DNA from: Pirellula staleyi DSM 6068
Lineage (GTDB): Bacteria > Planctomycetota > Planctomycetia > Pirellulales > Pirellulaceae
Assembly: GCF_000025185.1 (NCBI RefSeq)
Contig: NC_013720.1
Location: 3,100,001 to 3,164,000 of the forward strand
Reading direction: 5' to 3'
Length of the DNA stretch: 64,000 nt
Positions 36,407 to 45,022 of the stretch are shown here, in pieces. The notes under the pieces are model-generated. The model had not been told where the DNA came from, did not search any database, and saw only the letters and a program-made list of their open reading frames with translations. The first letter of the stretch is position 1; every line of letters begins with the position of its first letter. A program made the translations under genes and the position numbers.

Positions 36407-37423
36407 ATGAACCACCAGCGTGCAACCACCGAGACGTTTCGACCCACGGCGTCGACGGAGATGATCGCCCGCCGATCGCAGCTGCTGCGTACGATTCGCG
36501 ACTTCTTTCACACTCGCGACTTTCTGGAAGTCGAAACGCCGCTCCTCTCGCGCGATAGTGTGATCGACCTGCATCTCGATCCGCTTCCGGTCACCCTGTT
36601 CAAAGATCCTGTCGCCTACAAAGCGGGGCCGACCTACTGGCTGCAAACCTCTCCCGAGTTTGGCATGAAGCGATTGCTGGTGACCGGCATTCCAGCAATT
36701 TATCAAATCACGCGAGCGTTCCGAGGAGGAGAAACCGGCCCGCTTCACAATCCCGAGTTCACCATGCTCGAGTGGTATCGCGTCGGTGACAACTACGCGC
36801 AAGGGATGTCGCTACTGGCCGACTTTGCACAGCAGGTGATCGCGCGGGGCGAGCCGGTGGTGATGACTTTTGACGAAGCGTTTGTAAAGTACGCTGGCCT
36901 CAGCGCGCTCTCCGCGACATCGCTGGAACTCTCGCACAAAGTGCTTGAAATTCCGCAAATCGCGGGACTTCTCGACGGCGAGGAGGTGGAGTCGAGTTTT
37001 GATCGCGATTTCCTCATCGACCTGCTCTTAACCCAGCTTGTCCAGCCCCAACTGGGGACTGCAGCACCCGTGATTCTGTGCGATTTTCCAGCGACACAAT
37101 CGGCCTTGGCCCGCGTTCGTGAGACATCGCCACCGGTGGCTGAGCGTTTTGAGCTTTACGTCGATGGTATCGAACTGGCCAACGGCTATCACGAACTACT
37201 CGATGCCGAGGTCCTTCAAAAACGAAATGCGATTGCTCAATCGCAGCGCAAGAGCGAAGGGAAATACGCTCCCCCCATGGAAAGCGAACTTCTGCGGGCA
37301 ATGCAGGCCAGCGCACTTCCAGCTTGTAGTGGAACCGCCGTGGGAGTCGACCGCTTGCTGATGGTCATCTCCCAGGCTCGGTCGATCGATGAAGTGATTA
37401 CTTTTCCGATCGACCGAGCCTGA
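36407..37423 (+). CDS. epmA: EF-P--(R)-beta-lysine ligase (EpmA/GenX)
   Basis: The 338-residue protein is a class II lysyl-tRNA synthetase catalytic core without the N-terminal anticodon-binding domain. Motif 1 is around FLEVETPLLS, motif 2 spans QTSPEFGMKRLLV to TRAFRGGETG and NPEFTMLEWYR, and motif 3 is GTAVGVDRLLMVI. This architecture is diagnostic of EpmA, which attaches (R)-beta-lysine to Lys34 of EF-P. The ATG at 36407 is preferred; earlier in-frame codons fall in or next to the terminator. Confidence 0.93.
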   Translation: MNHQRATTETFRPTASTEMIARRSQLLRTIRDFFHTRDFLEVETPLLSRDSVIDLHLDPLPVTLFKDPVAYKAGPTYWLQTSPEFGMKRLLVTGIPAIYQITRAFRGGETGPLHNPEFTMLEWYRVGDNYAQGMSLLADFAQQVIARGEPVVMTFDEAFVKYAGLSALSATSLELSHKVLEIPQIAGLLDGEEVESSFDRDFLIDLLLTQLVQPQLGTAAPVILCDFPATQSALARVRETSPPVAERFELYVDGIELANGYHELLDAEVLQKRNAIAQSQRKSEGKYAPPMESELLRAMQASALPACSGTAVGVDRLLMVISQARSIDEVITFPIDRA

Positions 37424-37462
37424 TCAAGGTTGGTGTGCGACGAACGTTTGTCGATGGTGATT

Positions 37463-38098
37463 TCAAGTCCCTGATTCGGCACGAATGGTCTTCAGACCTT
37501 CATGCACCGAGAGCATGGGAGAGCGTGTCACCGAGATAAATCGACCACCGTTGTCGTACAAACCTTGTCCTTTGAAGCGGCACCAGGTGAGGTCCATCAG
37601 AAGTCCCAGCCAATCCCCTTCGCACAAAGCGAGCGAAGCAATCACGCGGCGATGCGCAATTGGCTCGCGATGGTAGAAGTCGAGGCCATGTTCGGAGAGG
37701 TGTTTGCCGAGCACGGAAACCGTCTCATTCGCAAGGGGAACCAAGTCTCGATCTACAGGGGTGATGTAGATCGGATAGGGGTATGGATAGCGCGGCTCGC
37801 GACGGCGCTCGATGTTCGTCCGACTTCCCGTTTGCTTGGCAGCCAGCGCCACGCGAATACTCGACCCGACAGGATCGGGATGACCCATCGCCGACGCTGC
37901 TACTTGAGAGAGGGAGGGAGGGACGATGCTCGCAAGCACTTCCAGAGCCGAGGGACACATGCAAATTTCCTTCTGAAGCGATGCGAGGCCCGTGCGCCCC
38001 ATCGGCTTCTTGGCGAGTGCAGTGCTGACCATGTCGCCCGCGCAGCAAGGTGATCGCAGCGCGAGTAATGGAGGGTGTATAACTTTCCAGGACGACAT
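37463..38098 (-). CDS. PilZ-like protein, degenerate
   Basis: The product is up to 211 residues, and the start is uncertain among Met1, Met23 and Met47. From about residue 98 it reads ERRREPRYPYPYPIYIT, recalling the RxxxR opening of PilZ domains. Later HLSEHGLDF occupies the place of the (D/N)xSxxG motif, with His for Asp. The last 60 residues look like the PilZ barrel and C-terminal helix. PilZ domains bind cyclic di-GMP; the altered motif may mean it does not. It is convergent with epmA. Confidence 0.55.
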   Translation of the reverse strand: MSSWKVIHPPLLALRSPCCAGDMVSTALAKKPMGRTGLASLQKEICMCPSALEVLASIVPPSLSQVAASAMGHPDPVGSSIRVALAAKQTGSRTNIERRREPRYPYPYPIYITPVDRDLVPLANETVSVLGKHLSEHGLDFYHREPIAHRRVIASLALCEGDWLGLLMDLTWCRFKGQGLYDNGGRFISVTRSPMLSVHEGLKTIRAESGT

Positions 38099-38437
38099 CA
38101 GGCTGCTTTGTGCACCATGTGCGCAGGGTAGCGTGAAATCGTCCTCTCAAAATGGAACATCAGGCCAGCAGTGGGCAGAGATAACTGCAGGCGGGAGTAT
38201 CGAAATAGCAGAAGCGAAAAGAGCGGCGATCGAGGGCAGAGAACAAATGCCGCTAAGAAGATATCTACGACGATTTGCCCCCGGAGTCAAAGAAACTCCA
38301 TGAAGAAAAGTGTGGGCTGCGGCAACTCGCGAATCGCTCGGCCCCTAAGCTCGTTACGCCTGTTGCAGTTTCGCAACAAGCGTCGCGTTTACCTATAAAT
38401 TGTCGCTTTTTTACACACCCAAGAGAGCGGCGGGTGA
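38099..38437. other. Non-coding gap (339 bases)
   Basis: No gene is seen. The segment carries a short stem-loop, TGTTGC and GCAACA around 38370-38388, and an AT-rich patch near 38390-38412 that could hold a leftward promoter for the PilZ-like gene. Confidence 0.4.
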
Positions 38438-39205
38438 CTAGCGCTCGGGAGCGTTCTTCGGCCAAATCTTCAGCACGACACTGTTATTCGGCGTTCCTGC
38501 CAAAGGATACTCAGCCGCCACTTTCACCTGCAGTTCGCGGAGCAATCCACGTCGCGAGGCTTCGGCTTGCTCTTCCTTCCATTTCGGTCCCTTCACAACG
38601 AGCAGTCGACGAATCGAAGCCCAGTAGGGCTTGAACCACGTGAGTAGCCGATCGAGTGGCCCCACCGCGCGAATGGTGAGGGCATCGAACCGATTCTCAT
38701 CGAGCAGATCTTCGCTCCGGAAGTTCAGCGCGGCACATTCGAGACCGAGTTTCTCGACCATGTCGCGGAGCACGTTCACTTTTTTGCCCGTGTTGTCCGA
38801 GAGGGTCATTTGCAAATCAGGACGCACAATCGCCAGTGTGATACCTGGCACACCGCCGCCACTTCCGACGTCGAGCACTTCTTCGCTTTCACGTAAGAGT
38901 TTGGCCAGATGCATCGTGTCGACCACGTCGCGGCTGACAAAACGCTCGTAGTCGGTGTGACGTGTCAGATTGATCTTCTCGTTCCATTCCCACAGCAGTT
39001 TGCAGTAGAGGTCGAGTTTATCGATCGTCGCATCGGGAAGTTGAATCGAATGCCGCGCCAGTGCGTCGCGCATCGTATCGTTCGGGAAGGCGGGTGGTTT
39101 CGATTCAATCTCGTCAGACACAGAGGTTCTCAATTCGGTTGATGTCAGGGACAAATGGGAGTGGGGTCTTTGGTCAGGCTCCTGCCTAACCGAGACTGAT
39201 TTCAT
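38438..39205 (-). CDS. rsmG: 16S rRNA m7G527 methyltransferase (RsmG)
   Basis: This SAM-dependent enzyme methylates G527 of 16S rRNA. The family core starts at MRDALARHSI (codon 39073) with LWEWNEKINLT. The SAM loop VLDVGSGGGVPGI, SDNTGKKVNVLRDM, ALTIRAVGPLDRLL and LLVVKGPKW follow. The ATG at 39205 overlaps the upstream stop (TAATG), suggesting translational coupling, and would add 44 poorly conserved residues. Initiation at 39073 gives the normal length. I keep the longer form because of the overlap; the true start is uncertain. Confidence 0.9.
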   Translation of the reverse strand: MKSVSVRQEPDQRPHSHLSLTSTELRTSVSDEIESKPPAFPNDTMRDALARHSIQLPDATIDKLDLYCKLLWEWNEKINLTRHTDYERFVSRDVVDTMHLAKLLRESEEVLDVGSGGGVPGITLAIVRPDLQMTLSDNTGKKVNVLRDMVEKLGLECAALNFRSEDLLDENRFDALTIRAVGPLDRLLTWFKPYWASIRRLLVVKGPKWKEEQAEASRRGLLRELQVKVAAEYPLAGTPNNSVVLKIWPKNAPER

Positions 39206-40176
39206 TAGACAGAAAACGCTTCACGCAGGAGCGCAAGGCTCTTGGGAATCGCTTCCATCGGGGGTGCTTTTCCTTCAAACTCGAGCGAGACAAAACCCTT
39301 GTAGCCCGCGTCGCGGAAAATCTTGGCGATCCGTTTGTAATCGAGGTCGAGCGTATACCACAGTCCGCCACCGTAGTAGGTTTTGGCCTGAACCAGAATC
39401 GTGCGGGGGGCCATCAGCGCTAAGCGATCGTAAGGATCTTCGAGGAAGTTGCCGGTATCGGAAGTGACTTCGAGCCACGGGTGGTTCACTTCTTTCACCA
39501 CGCGAAGCACACCTTCAGCGGTGCGGCCGAGTCCCCAGTGGTTTTCGAGTCCCAGCAGCACGCCACACTTTTCAGCGGTTGGCAGGCACTTCTCGAGACT
39601 CTCTTTCACCCAGCCAAACCCATCCTCGTCGGTGAATCCTGGTTTGGGTTCTTCGATTCCCCGCTTAGCCATCAGGTCGTCGAAGTCTTTGCTGGTGCCC
39701 CAGGTGCCGGTGTTCACACGCATCGTGGGAATGCCGAGTGCATAAGCCAGTTCGATGCAGTGAATCGTATGGTCGATGTTCTTCTGACGGATTGCTGGAT
39801 TGGGCGAGAGAAAACCTTGATGCGTGCTGAAGCCCGACAATGCAACGCCGTTGGTGAAGGCGGCCCGCTTCAGTTTTTGCAGATAGCCAGGATCTTCGCT
39901 CGTCATTTGGCGGTGCAGGATCTCGACCCCGTCGAAGCCCCAATCAGCTGCCATCGAAATGCACTTTTCCACATCGCGCAGCTCTTCGTGCTGGAATTGC
40001 CAAAACGAATAGGTGCTGACTGCGATCGGGTTAGGTTTCAACGTTGGCTTCATCGCTGGTTTCTCGGTCGGCTGGAGAGCCTCGCCTGGTTTCGATTCGT
40101 CAGCTGAGGCCTGGAATGCAGAGACCATGGCTGCCGATGCTGCGAGCGAACTGGCCAAAAAATTTCGACGGTCCAT
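39205..40176 (-). CDS. Tat-exported TIM-barrel sugar isomerase/epimerase-like protein
   Basis: The 323-residue product starts MDRRNFLASSLAASAAM, a twin-arginine signal. It continues into an AP-endonuclease-2-type TIM barrel: WGFDGVEILHRQM, TMRVNTGTWG, LLGLENHWGLGRTAEG, LEVTSDTGNFLEDP, LVQAKTYYG and FVSLEFEGKAPP. The Glu, His and Asp residues at the strand ends would bind a divalent metal. Exported members of this family are common in planctomycetes and probably act on sugars. It lies between serS (70-base gap) and rsmG (1-base overlap). Confidence 0.85.
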   Translation of the reverse strand: MDRRNFLASSLAASAAMVSAFQASADESKPGEALQPTEKPAMKPTLKPNPIAVSTYSFWQFQHEELRDVEKCISMAADWGFDGVEILHRQMTSEDPGYLQKLKRAAFTNGVALSGFSTHQGFLSPNPAIRQKNIDHTIHCIELAYALGIPTMRVNTGTWGTSKDFDDLMAKRGIEEPKPGFTDEDGFGWVKESLEKCLPTAEKCGVLLGLENHWGLGRTAEGVLRVVKEVNHPWLEVTSDTGNFLEDPYDRLALMAPRTILVQAKTYYGGGLWYTLDLDYKRIAKIFRDAGYKGFVSLEFEGKAPPMEAIPKSLALLREAFSV

Positions 40177-40246
40177 GACACTTTCCTAGGCTGGTGCTTG
40201 ATCTCGAATAAACGGGGAGAGGAAAGTTGTCCGCTGCTTGGATTGA

Positions 40247-41530
40247 TTACTGGCGAGGCTGAATCAGGTCTTTGCCGACCCACAGCCGCAGTGGCTCGGG
40301 AACCACAATGCTGCCATCGGCCTGCTGGTAGTTCTCGAGCACCGCGATCAGCGCGCGGCTGATGGCAATGGCTGTTCCGTTCAAAGTATGAACGAGGTGC
40401 GTCCCCTTTTCACCCTTAATTCGATAGCGAATGTTCAGTCGACGCGATTGATAGTCGGTGCAGTTGCTGGTGCTGGTCACTTCGCCATACTCGCCAGCGG
40501 TGCCGCGCCCCGGCATCCAAGCTTCCAAGTCGTACTTGCGGTAGGCAGGTCCACCCAGATCGCCCGAAGCGGTGTCGATCACGCGGTAGGGAATCCCCAA
40601 ACCATCGAACAGCTCGCATTCGATTTCGAGCAGTTCTTCGTGCATCGCGTCGCTTTGGTCGGGAAGCGTGAACGCAAACATTTCGACCTTGGTGAACTGA
40701 TGCACGCGATAGATGCCGCGCGATGCTTTGCCAGCCGCTCCTGCTTCGGTCCGGAAGCAGTGCGAAATACCGGCGAGCTTGATCGGAAGCTGTTCGAGGT
40801 CGACCGTCTGATCGGCATACATGCCGCCGAGTGTGATTTCGGCCGTACCGACGAGGCTGAGATCGGAGTTCTCGATGCTATAGATCTGCGTTTCAGGACC
40901 GCGGGGATTAAAACCAATCCCCACGAGAATCTCTTCACGAGCTAAGTCGGGGGTCGTGGTGGGGGTAAATCCGCGGCGCATCAGAATTTCGAGAGCATAG
41001 CGCTCGAGCGCCAGTTCGAGCAGCACCCCTTCGTTCTTCAGGAAGTAGAAACCGTGACCTGCCACACGGGCACCGCTATCGAAGTCGATCAGCTGGCACT
41101 TCTCCGACAACTCCACATGATCGCGAGCCTTGAAGCCCAGTGGGCGAATGGGCGTAACGCCGAGCTTCACATCGCGAGCATCAGCTTCACCACCCACCGG
41201 GGCATCGGGGTGTGTGAGGTTGGGAATCGTTATCTGAATCGCATGGATTTGTGTTTCCAAGCGATCGAGTTCAGCCTGGGCGGCATCCTTCTGATCGCGA
41301 AGTCGGCGACCATCTTCTTTGCGCTGCTCTCGCTCCTCGGCATCTTTCGCTTTGCCAATGCTCTTGGCCACTTCATTCGCCTGGCGATTAAGTTCCTGCA
41401 CTTGGCTGGCGATATCGCGGCGGCGGGTCTCGAGATCCACGAGCCGATCGACCTCGCAAGTGACTCCGCGGCTGGTGCAGTTCTGCTGAATGAGCGAAAC
41501 GTTATCGACAATGAATTTGCGGTCGAGCAT
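40247..41530 (-). CDS. serS: Seryl-tRNA synthetase
   Basis: The 427-residue class II synthetase opens with MLDRKFIVDNVSLIQQNC and the long tRNA-binding coiled coil (about 25-105). The catalytic core has GTAEITLGGMY, motif 2 FRTEAGAAGKASRGIYRVHQF, and the motif-3-side sequence TSTSNCTDYQSRRLNI. The C terminus has GTAIAISRALIAVLENYQ. Length is normal. It is first of a leftward unit with the isomerase and rsmG. Confidence 0.96.
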   Translation of the reverse strand: MLDRKFIVDNVSLIQQNCTSRGVTCEVDRLVDLETRRRDIASQVQELNRQANEVAKSIGKAKDAEEREQRKEDGRRLRDQKDAAQAELDRLETQIHAIQITIPNLTHPDAPVGGEADARDVKLGVTPIRPLGFKARDHVELSEKCQLIDFDSGARVAGHGFYFLKNEGVLLELALERYALEILMRRGFTPTTTPDLAREEILVGIGFNPRGPETQIYSIENSDLSLVGTAEITLGGMYADQTVDLEQLPIKLAGISHCFRTEAGAAGKASRGIYRVHQFTKVEMFAFTLPDQSDAMHEELLEIECELFDGLGIPYRVIDTASGDLGGPAYRKYDLEAWMPGRGTAGEYGEVTSTSNCTDYQSRRLNIRYRIKGEKGTHLVHTLNGTAIAISRALIAVLENYQQADGSIVVPEPLRLWVGKDLIQPRQ

Positions 41531-41628
41531 GGCAGAAGTAGATCGGACTTAGGTTGAAGTGGGGTGCTGCTACAAAAACAGTGTGTGGGTGGACGGAACA
41601 ATCGGGGCGGCTGTTGCCGCATAACGCG

Positions 41629-42999
41629 TTACAAGCTGGCGAGTTCGTTCCACAGGTGCGAACTGGCCAAGATGCCCCGATGGAAATCGGCCAGGCAGAA
41701 CTTTTCGTTCGGGCTGTGGGTGTTATCGTCGTCGAGTCCCCAGCCTAAGAGAAGCGTATCGGCCCCCAGCAGCTGAGCAAATCGGGTAACGATCGGAATC
41801 GAGCCCCCTTCGCGGATGAAAACGGGCGGAGTCCCAAATCCGTGCTCGATCGCTTTCGCGGCAGCGGCAACAAAGGGGCTTTCGAGCGACGTGACGCAGC
41901 CGGGGGCTCCGTGCATGTCGACCAGTTCCATCTGAATGCCAGCGGGGCACTTGCTTTTCAGGAATGCTTCAAGAGCAGGGGTGATTTTCGTTGGATCTTG
42001 GTTGGGGACGAGGCGGAAGCTGAATTTGGCACTCGCTTTCGCAGGAAGCACCGTTTTGGCACCTTCTCCCTGATAGCCACTCGTCAGCCCGTTGATGTCG
42101 AAACTGGGGCGACACCAGCGTCGTTCGAGCGTGGTGTACCCCTCTTCGCCCGAGAGTGCTGCGACCCCCAGCTGTTTGGCAAAGGCCGCTTCGCTGAACG
42201 GGAGTTTGGCGAGTTCGTCGCGCTCGCGCTCGGTGACCGGAAGGACGTCGTCGTAGAAGCCCGGCACCTGCACGCGGCCGCTTTCGTCGGTCAGAGCGTT
42301 CATCATGAAGGCGAGCGCTTTGGCGGGATTGGTCACGCCACCCCCAAAGGTGCCGCTATGCAAATCCTGTTTTGGACCTTGCAATTTGAGTTCGTAGTAG
42401 GCAATCCCTCGGAGGCCGTAGGTAATCGCCGGGCGGCCAGGGCCAAATTGCGACGTATCGCTGATCACCACCACGTCGGCAGCCAGTTTTTCCTTAACGC
42501 CGGGCTTGGTCAGGTAGTCGTAAATCCCTTCGCTGCCGCACTCTTCTTCCCCTTCGATCAGAAATTTGATCTGAATGGGAAGCTGGCCGACCGTCTTCAG
42601 CCACGACATCGTCGAGAGCAGGTGGGTGATCATCTGCCCTTTATCGTCGGTAGCTCCGCGAGCGTAGATGTTGCCATTGCGTTTGGTTGGCTCGAATGGG
42701 GGGCTGGTCCATTCCGCCAGTGGATCGGGTGGTTGGACGTCGTAGTGCCCGTAAACCAGCACGACGGGCTTACCTGGCACCGGTGGCGACTCGGCGTACA
42801 CCAGCGGCTGACCAATCGTGGGGATTGTTTCCGTTGCCAGGCCCATCGACCGGAAGAGGTCGGCCACCCAGTCGGCAGCGCGGCGCACTTCGCCGTGGTA
42901 CTTCGAATCCGCGCTCACGCTGGCAATGCGCAGCAGTTCACAAAGTTTGTCTTCAAAAGCATTTGCGTTATCGAGCACAAACCGGGCTACTTGGTCCAT
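41629..42999 (-). CDS. M20 family metallopeptidase (dipeptidase)
   Basis: The 456-residue enzyme has the M20 metal-site motifs: GHYDVQPP (first His/Asp), RGATDDKGQM (bridging Asp), LIEGEEECGSEG (catalytic and metal Glu) and a late IREGGSIPI segment. An internal dimerisation domain follows the first catalytic half. It matches the cytoplasmic M20 dipeptidase family that cleaves short peptides. No signal peptide is present. It is divergent from clpS, with 244 bases between them. Confidence 0.9.
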   Translation of the reverse strand: MDQVARFVLDNANAFEDKLCELLRIASVSADSKYHGEVRRAADWVADLFRSMGLATETIPTIGQPLVYAESPPVPGKPVVLVYGHYDVQPPDPLAEWTSPPFEPTKRNGNIYARGATDDKGQMITHLLSTMSWLKTVGQLPIQIKFLIEGEEECGSEGIYDYLTKPGVKEKLAADVVVISDTSQFGPGRPAITYGLRGIAYYELKLQGPKQDLHSGTFGGGVTNPAKALAFMMNALTDESGRVQVPGFYDDVLPVTERERDELAKLPFSEAAFAKQLGVAALSGEEGYTTLERRWCRPSFDINGLTSGYQGEGAKTVLPAKASAKFSFRLVPNQDPTKITPALEAFLKSKCPAGIQMELVDMHGAPGCVTSLESPFVAAAAKAIEHGFGTPPVFIREGGSIPIVTRFAQLLGADTLLLGWGLDDDNTHSPNEKFCLADFHRGILASSHLWNELASL

Positions 43000-43130
43000 C
43001 CGTCCCTATCCTTGCCGTTTGCCGCGATCGGTTTTCGTAAACTCTGGCGGCCATTTGCTGTAGAATCGAGCTTCGCGTCATCCCTGCGAACTTCGAAACG
43101 CCCCGCGGTGTCACCCCGACAGGGAAACAC

Positions 43131-43160
43131 TTGGCGAATCGATTGGCCCGCCAATATAAT
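43131..43160 (+). promoter_or_regulatory. Sigma-70-type promoter for clpS
   Basis: TTGGCG (43131-43136) and TATAAT (43155-43160) are separated by 18 bases, giving a leader of about 77 bases before the clpS GTG. Confidence 0.65.
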
Positions 43161-43243
43161 GCGGGGGTGCGGAATGGACCATTCCGCTTGTGCCTCTCCA
43201 GGCTGACGCCTGTTTGCACCAAAGATAGTTTGGAGTGAGTCAC

Positions 43244-43600
43244 GTGTCGGAAGAACAACGTCAATCAGCAGTCGCCGAACCGGAAGTCGTCGAAGCCAAG
43301 CCAGTTCAAAAGAAGAAACCGAAGCGGCAGCCCCGCTATCATGTGATTCTTTGGAACGATGACGACCATACGTTCGACTACGTCATCCGCATGATGAAAG
43401 AGCTGTTCGGTCACCCCGAAGTGAAGGGGAAGCAGATCGCCGATGAAGTGAACGAAAAAGGAAAAGCGATCTGCCTCACTACCACCCTCGAGCATGCCGA
43501 ACTTAAGCGGGATCAAATTCACGCCTTCGGTGCCGATAAGCTGAGCCAAAAAAGCAAAGGCTCGATGTCGGCTTCGATCGAGGCGGAGATCACCGGGTAG
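43244..43600 (+). CDS. clpS: ATP-dependent Clp protease adaptor ClpS
   Basis: The 118-residue protein has a charged Lys-rich N-terminal extension and the ClpS core YHVILWNDDDHTFDYV (about 32-47), KAICLTTTLEHAEL and a C-terminal strand. ClpS delivers N-degron proteins to ClpAP/ClpCP. The GTG at 43244 is chosen because GGAG (43232-43235) stands eight bases upstream; an in-frame GTG three codons earlier overlaps that site. Aligned with E. coli ClpS, Asn34 and Asp35 are kept (Asn38, Asp39 here). The His66 position is Asn70 and the Met40 position is Phe44. Confidence 0.9.
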   Translation: MSEEQRQSAVAEPEVVEAKPVQKKKPKRQPRYHVILWNDDDHTFDYVIRMMKELFGHPEVKGKQIADEVNEKGKAICLTTTLEHAELKRDQIHAFGADKLSQKSKGSMSASIEAEITG

Positions 43601-43687
43601 GTTGCCTTGTGTGTTCGGGCAATTCGCGCGACGTAGTTTTTTGTCCCCGTTTTTTGTGCTCGCTATCTGTGTCGCCCGAAGTTGCTC

Positions 43688-44995
43688 ATGACCGCCTCGC
43701 TACGCACCGTCACACTCGGCTGTAAAGTCAATCAGTACGAAACCGAACTCGTCCGCGAAGGGCTGGTTCGGTTCGGCTACCACGACGCTGTGGAGGACGA
43801 ACAAGCCCAGCTTTGCGTCGTAAACACCTGCACTGTCACAAGCGACGGCGATAGCAAAAGCCGCTACACCATTCGCAAACTCGCGCGAGAAAATCCCGAC
43901 AGCCGCATTGTGGTGATGGGCTGCTATGCCACACGAGCACCCGACGAGCTGCTGAAGCTCCCCAACGTCGTTGAGGTGGTGACCGACAAGCGCGAGCTTC
44001 CCGATGTACTGCAGCGCTACGGCGTGATCGACCTGCCAAGCGGCATTTCGCGTTTTGGCACGCGGCACAGGGCGTATGTGAAAGTGCAAGATGGCTGTTT
44101 GCTGCGCTGCAGCTACTGCATCATCCCCCAGGTCCGGCCCCACGTCTCGAGTCGACCACTGCAGCACATTGTCGAAGAGGTCCAGCGCCTAGTTGCCAAC
44201 GGCTATCGCGAAGTCGTTCTCACCGGCGTTCATCTGGGGCATTATGGGGTCGAAAGCAATTGGAATAAGCCCAAAGAAGCGTGGCTGCGGCTGTCGACGC
44301 TCCTCCGCGAACTCGTGAAGTTGCCGGGCGATTTTCGCCTGCGACTTTCGAGCATCGAGGCGACTGAGGTGACCCGCGAACTGATCAGCGTGATGGCCGA
44401 CAATCGTCAGCGAATCGCGCCGCACTTGCATCTCTGTTTGCAGAGTGGCAGCGACAGTGTGCTGCGCCGGATGCGTCGTCGGTGGTCGAGTCGCATGTTC
44501 ATCGATCGCTGTCAAATGCTCCGCGACGCGCTCGATGCACCAGCAATCACCACCGACATCATCGTGGGCTTTCCAGGCGAGACCGAAGCCGAGTTCGAGG
44601 CCACACTCGAGACCGCCCGCGCGAGTGCCTTCTCGAAGATTCACATCTTCCCCTACAGTGCACGCAAGGGAACTCCTGCTGCGGAAATGCCGGGGCAAAT
44701 CTCGTTTGAAGTGAAGACCGAGCGAAGCGCGCGACTTGCTGAGCTCGAAAAGCAAATGCAGCGTGAGTATCTGGCATCGCTCGTCGGTAAACCGCTGGAG
44801 CTGTTGGTGGAAGGTGAAATCGACGCGCCGCCGCTCGACGCCTCAATCGCTCCGCTGGCAACTTCATCAGCCCGGATGCAACTCGGCACCACCTGCCGCT
44901 ATGTGCCGCTCGAACTACGCTCGAATCTCGCTGGCGATGGCGACCTCACGATCGTCACCCCCACCGCCGTGGCTGGCGATCGGCTGATTGCTTAG
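43688..44995 (+). CDS. mtaB: tRNA t6A37 methylthiotransferase (MtaB)
   Basis: This 435-residue radical-SAM methylthiotransferase has the N-terminal UPF0004 cluster cysteines (TLGCKVNQYETE, VVNTCTVT, VVMGCYATR) and the radical-SAM motif CLLRCSYCIIPQVRP. HLCLQSGSDSVLRRM, TDIIVGFPGET and a C-terminal TRAM-like domain follow. The TLGCKVNQYE start and RCSYCIIP favour MtaB over MiaB or RimO. It converts t6A to ms2t6A in tRNA. It follows clpS by 87 bases. Confidence 0.9.
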   Translation: MTASLRTVTLGCKVNQYETELVREGLVRFGYHDAVEDEQAQLCVVNTCTVTSDGDSKSRYTIRKLARENPDSRIVVMGCYATRAPDELLKLPNVVEVVTDKRELPDVLQRYGVIDLPSGISRFGTRHRAYVKVQDGCLLRCSYCIIPQVRPHVSSRPLQHIVEEVQRLVANGYREVVLTGVHLGHYGVESNWNKPKEAWLRLSTLLRELVKLPGDFRLRLSSIEATEVTRELISVMADNRQRIAPHLHLCLQSGSDSVLRRMRRRWSSRMFIDRCQMLRDALDAPAITTDIIVGFPGETEAEFEATLETARASAFSKIHIFPYSARKGTPAAEMPGQISFEVKTERSARLAELEKQMQREYLASLVGKPLELLVEGEIDAPPLDASIAPLATSSARMQLGTTCRYVPLELRSNLAGDGDLTIVTPTAVAGDRLIA

Positions 44996-45022
44996 CGAAA
45001 GCAATCCGCTAGTTTTCCCGCG

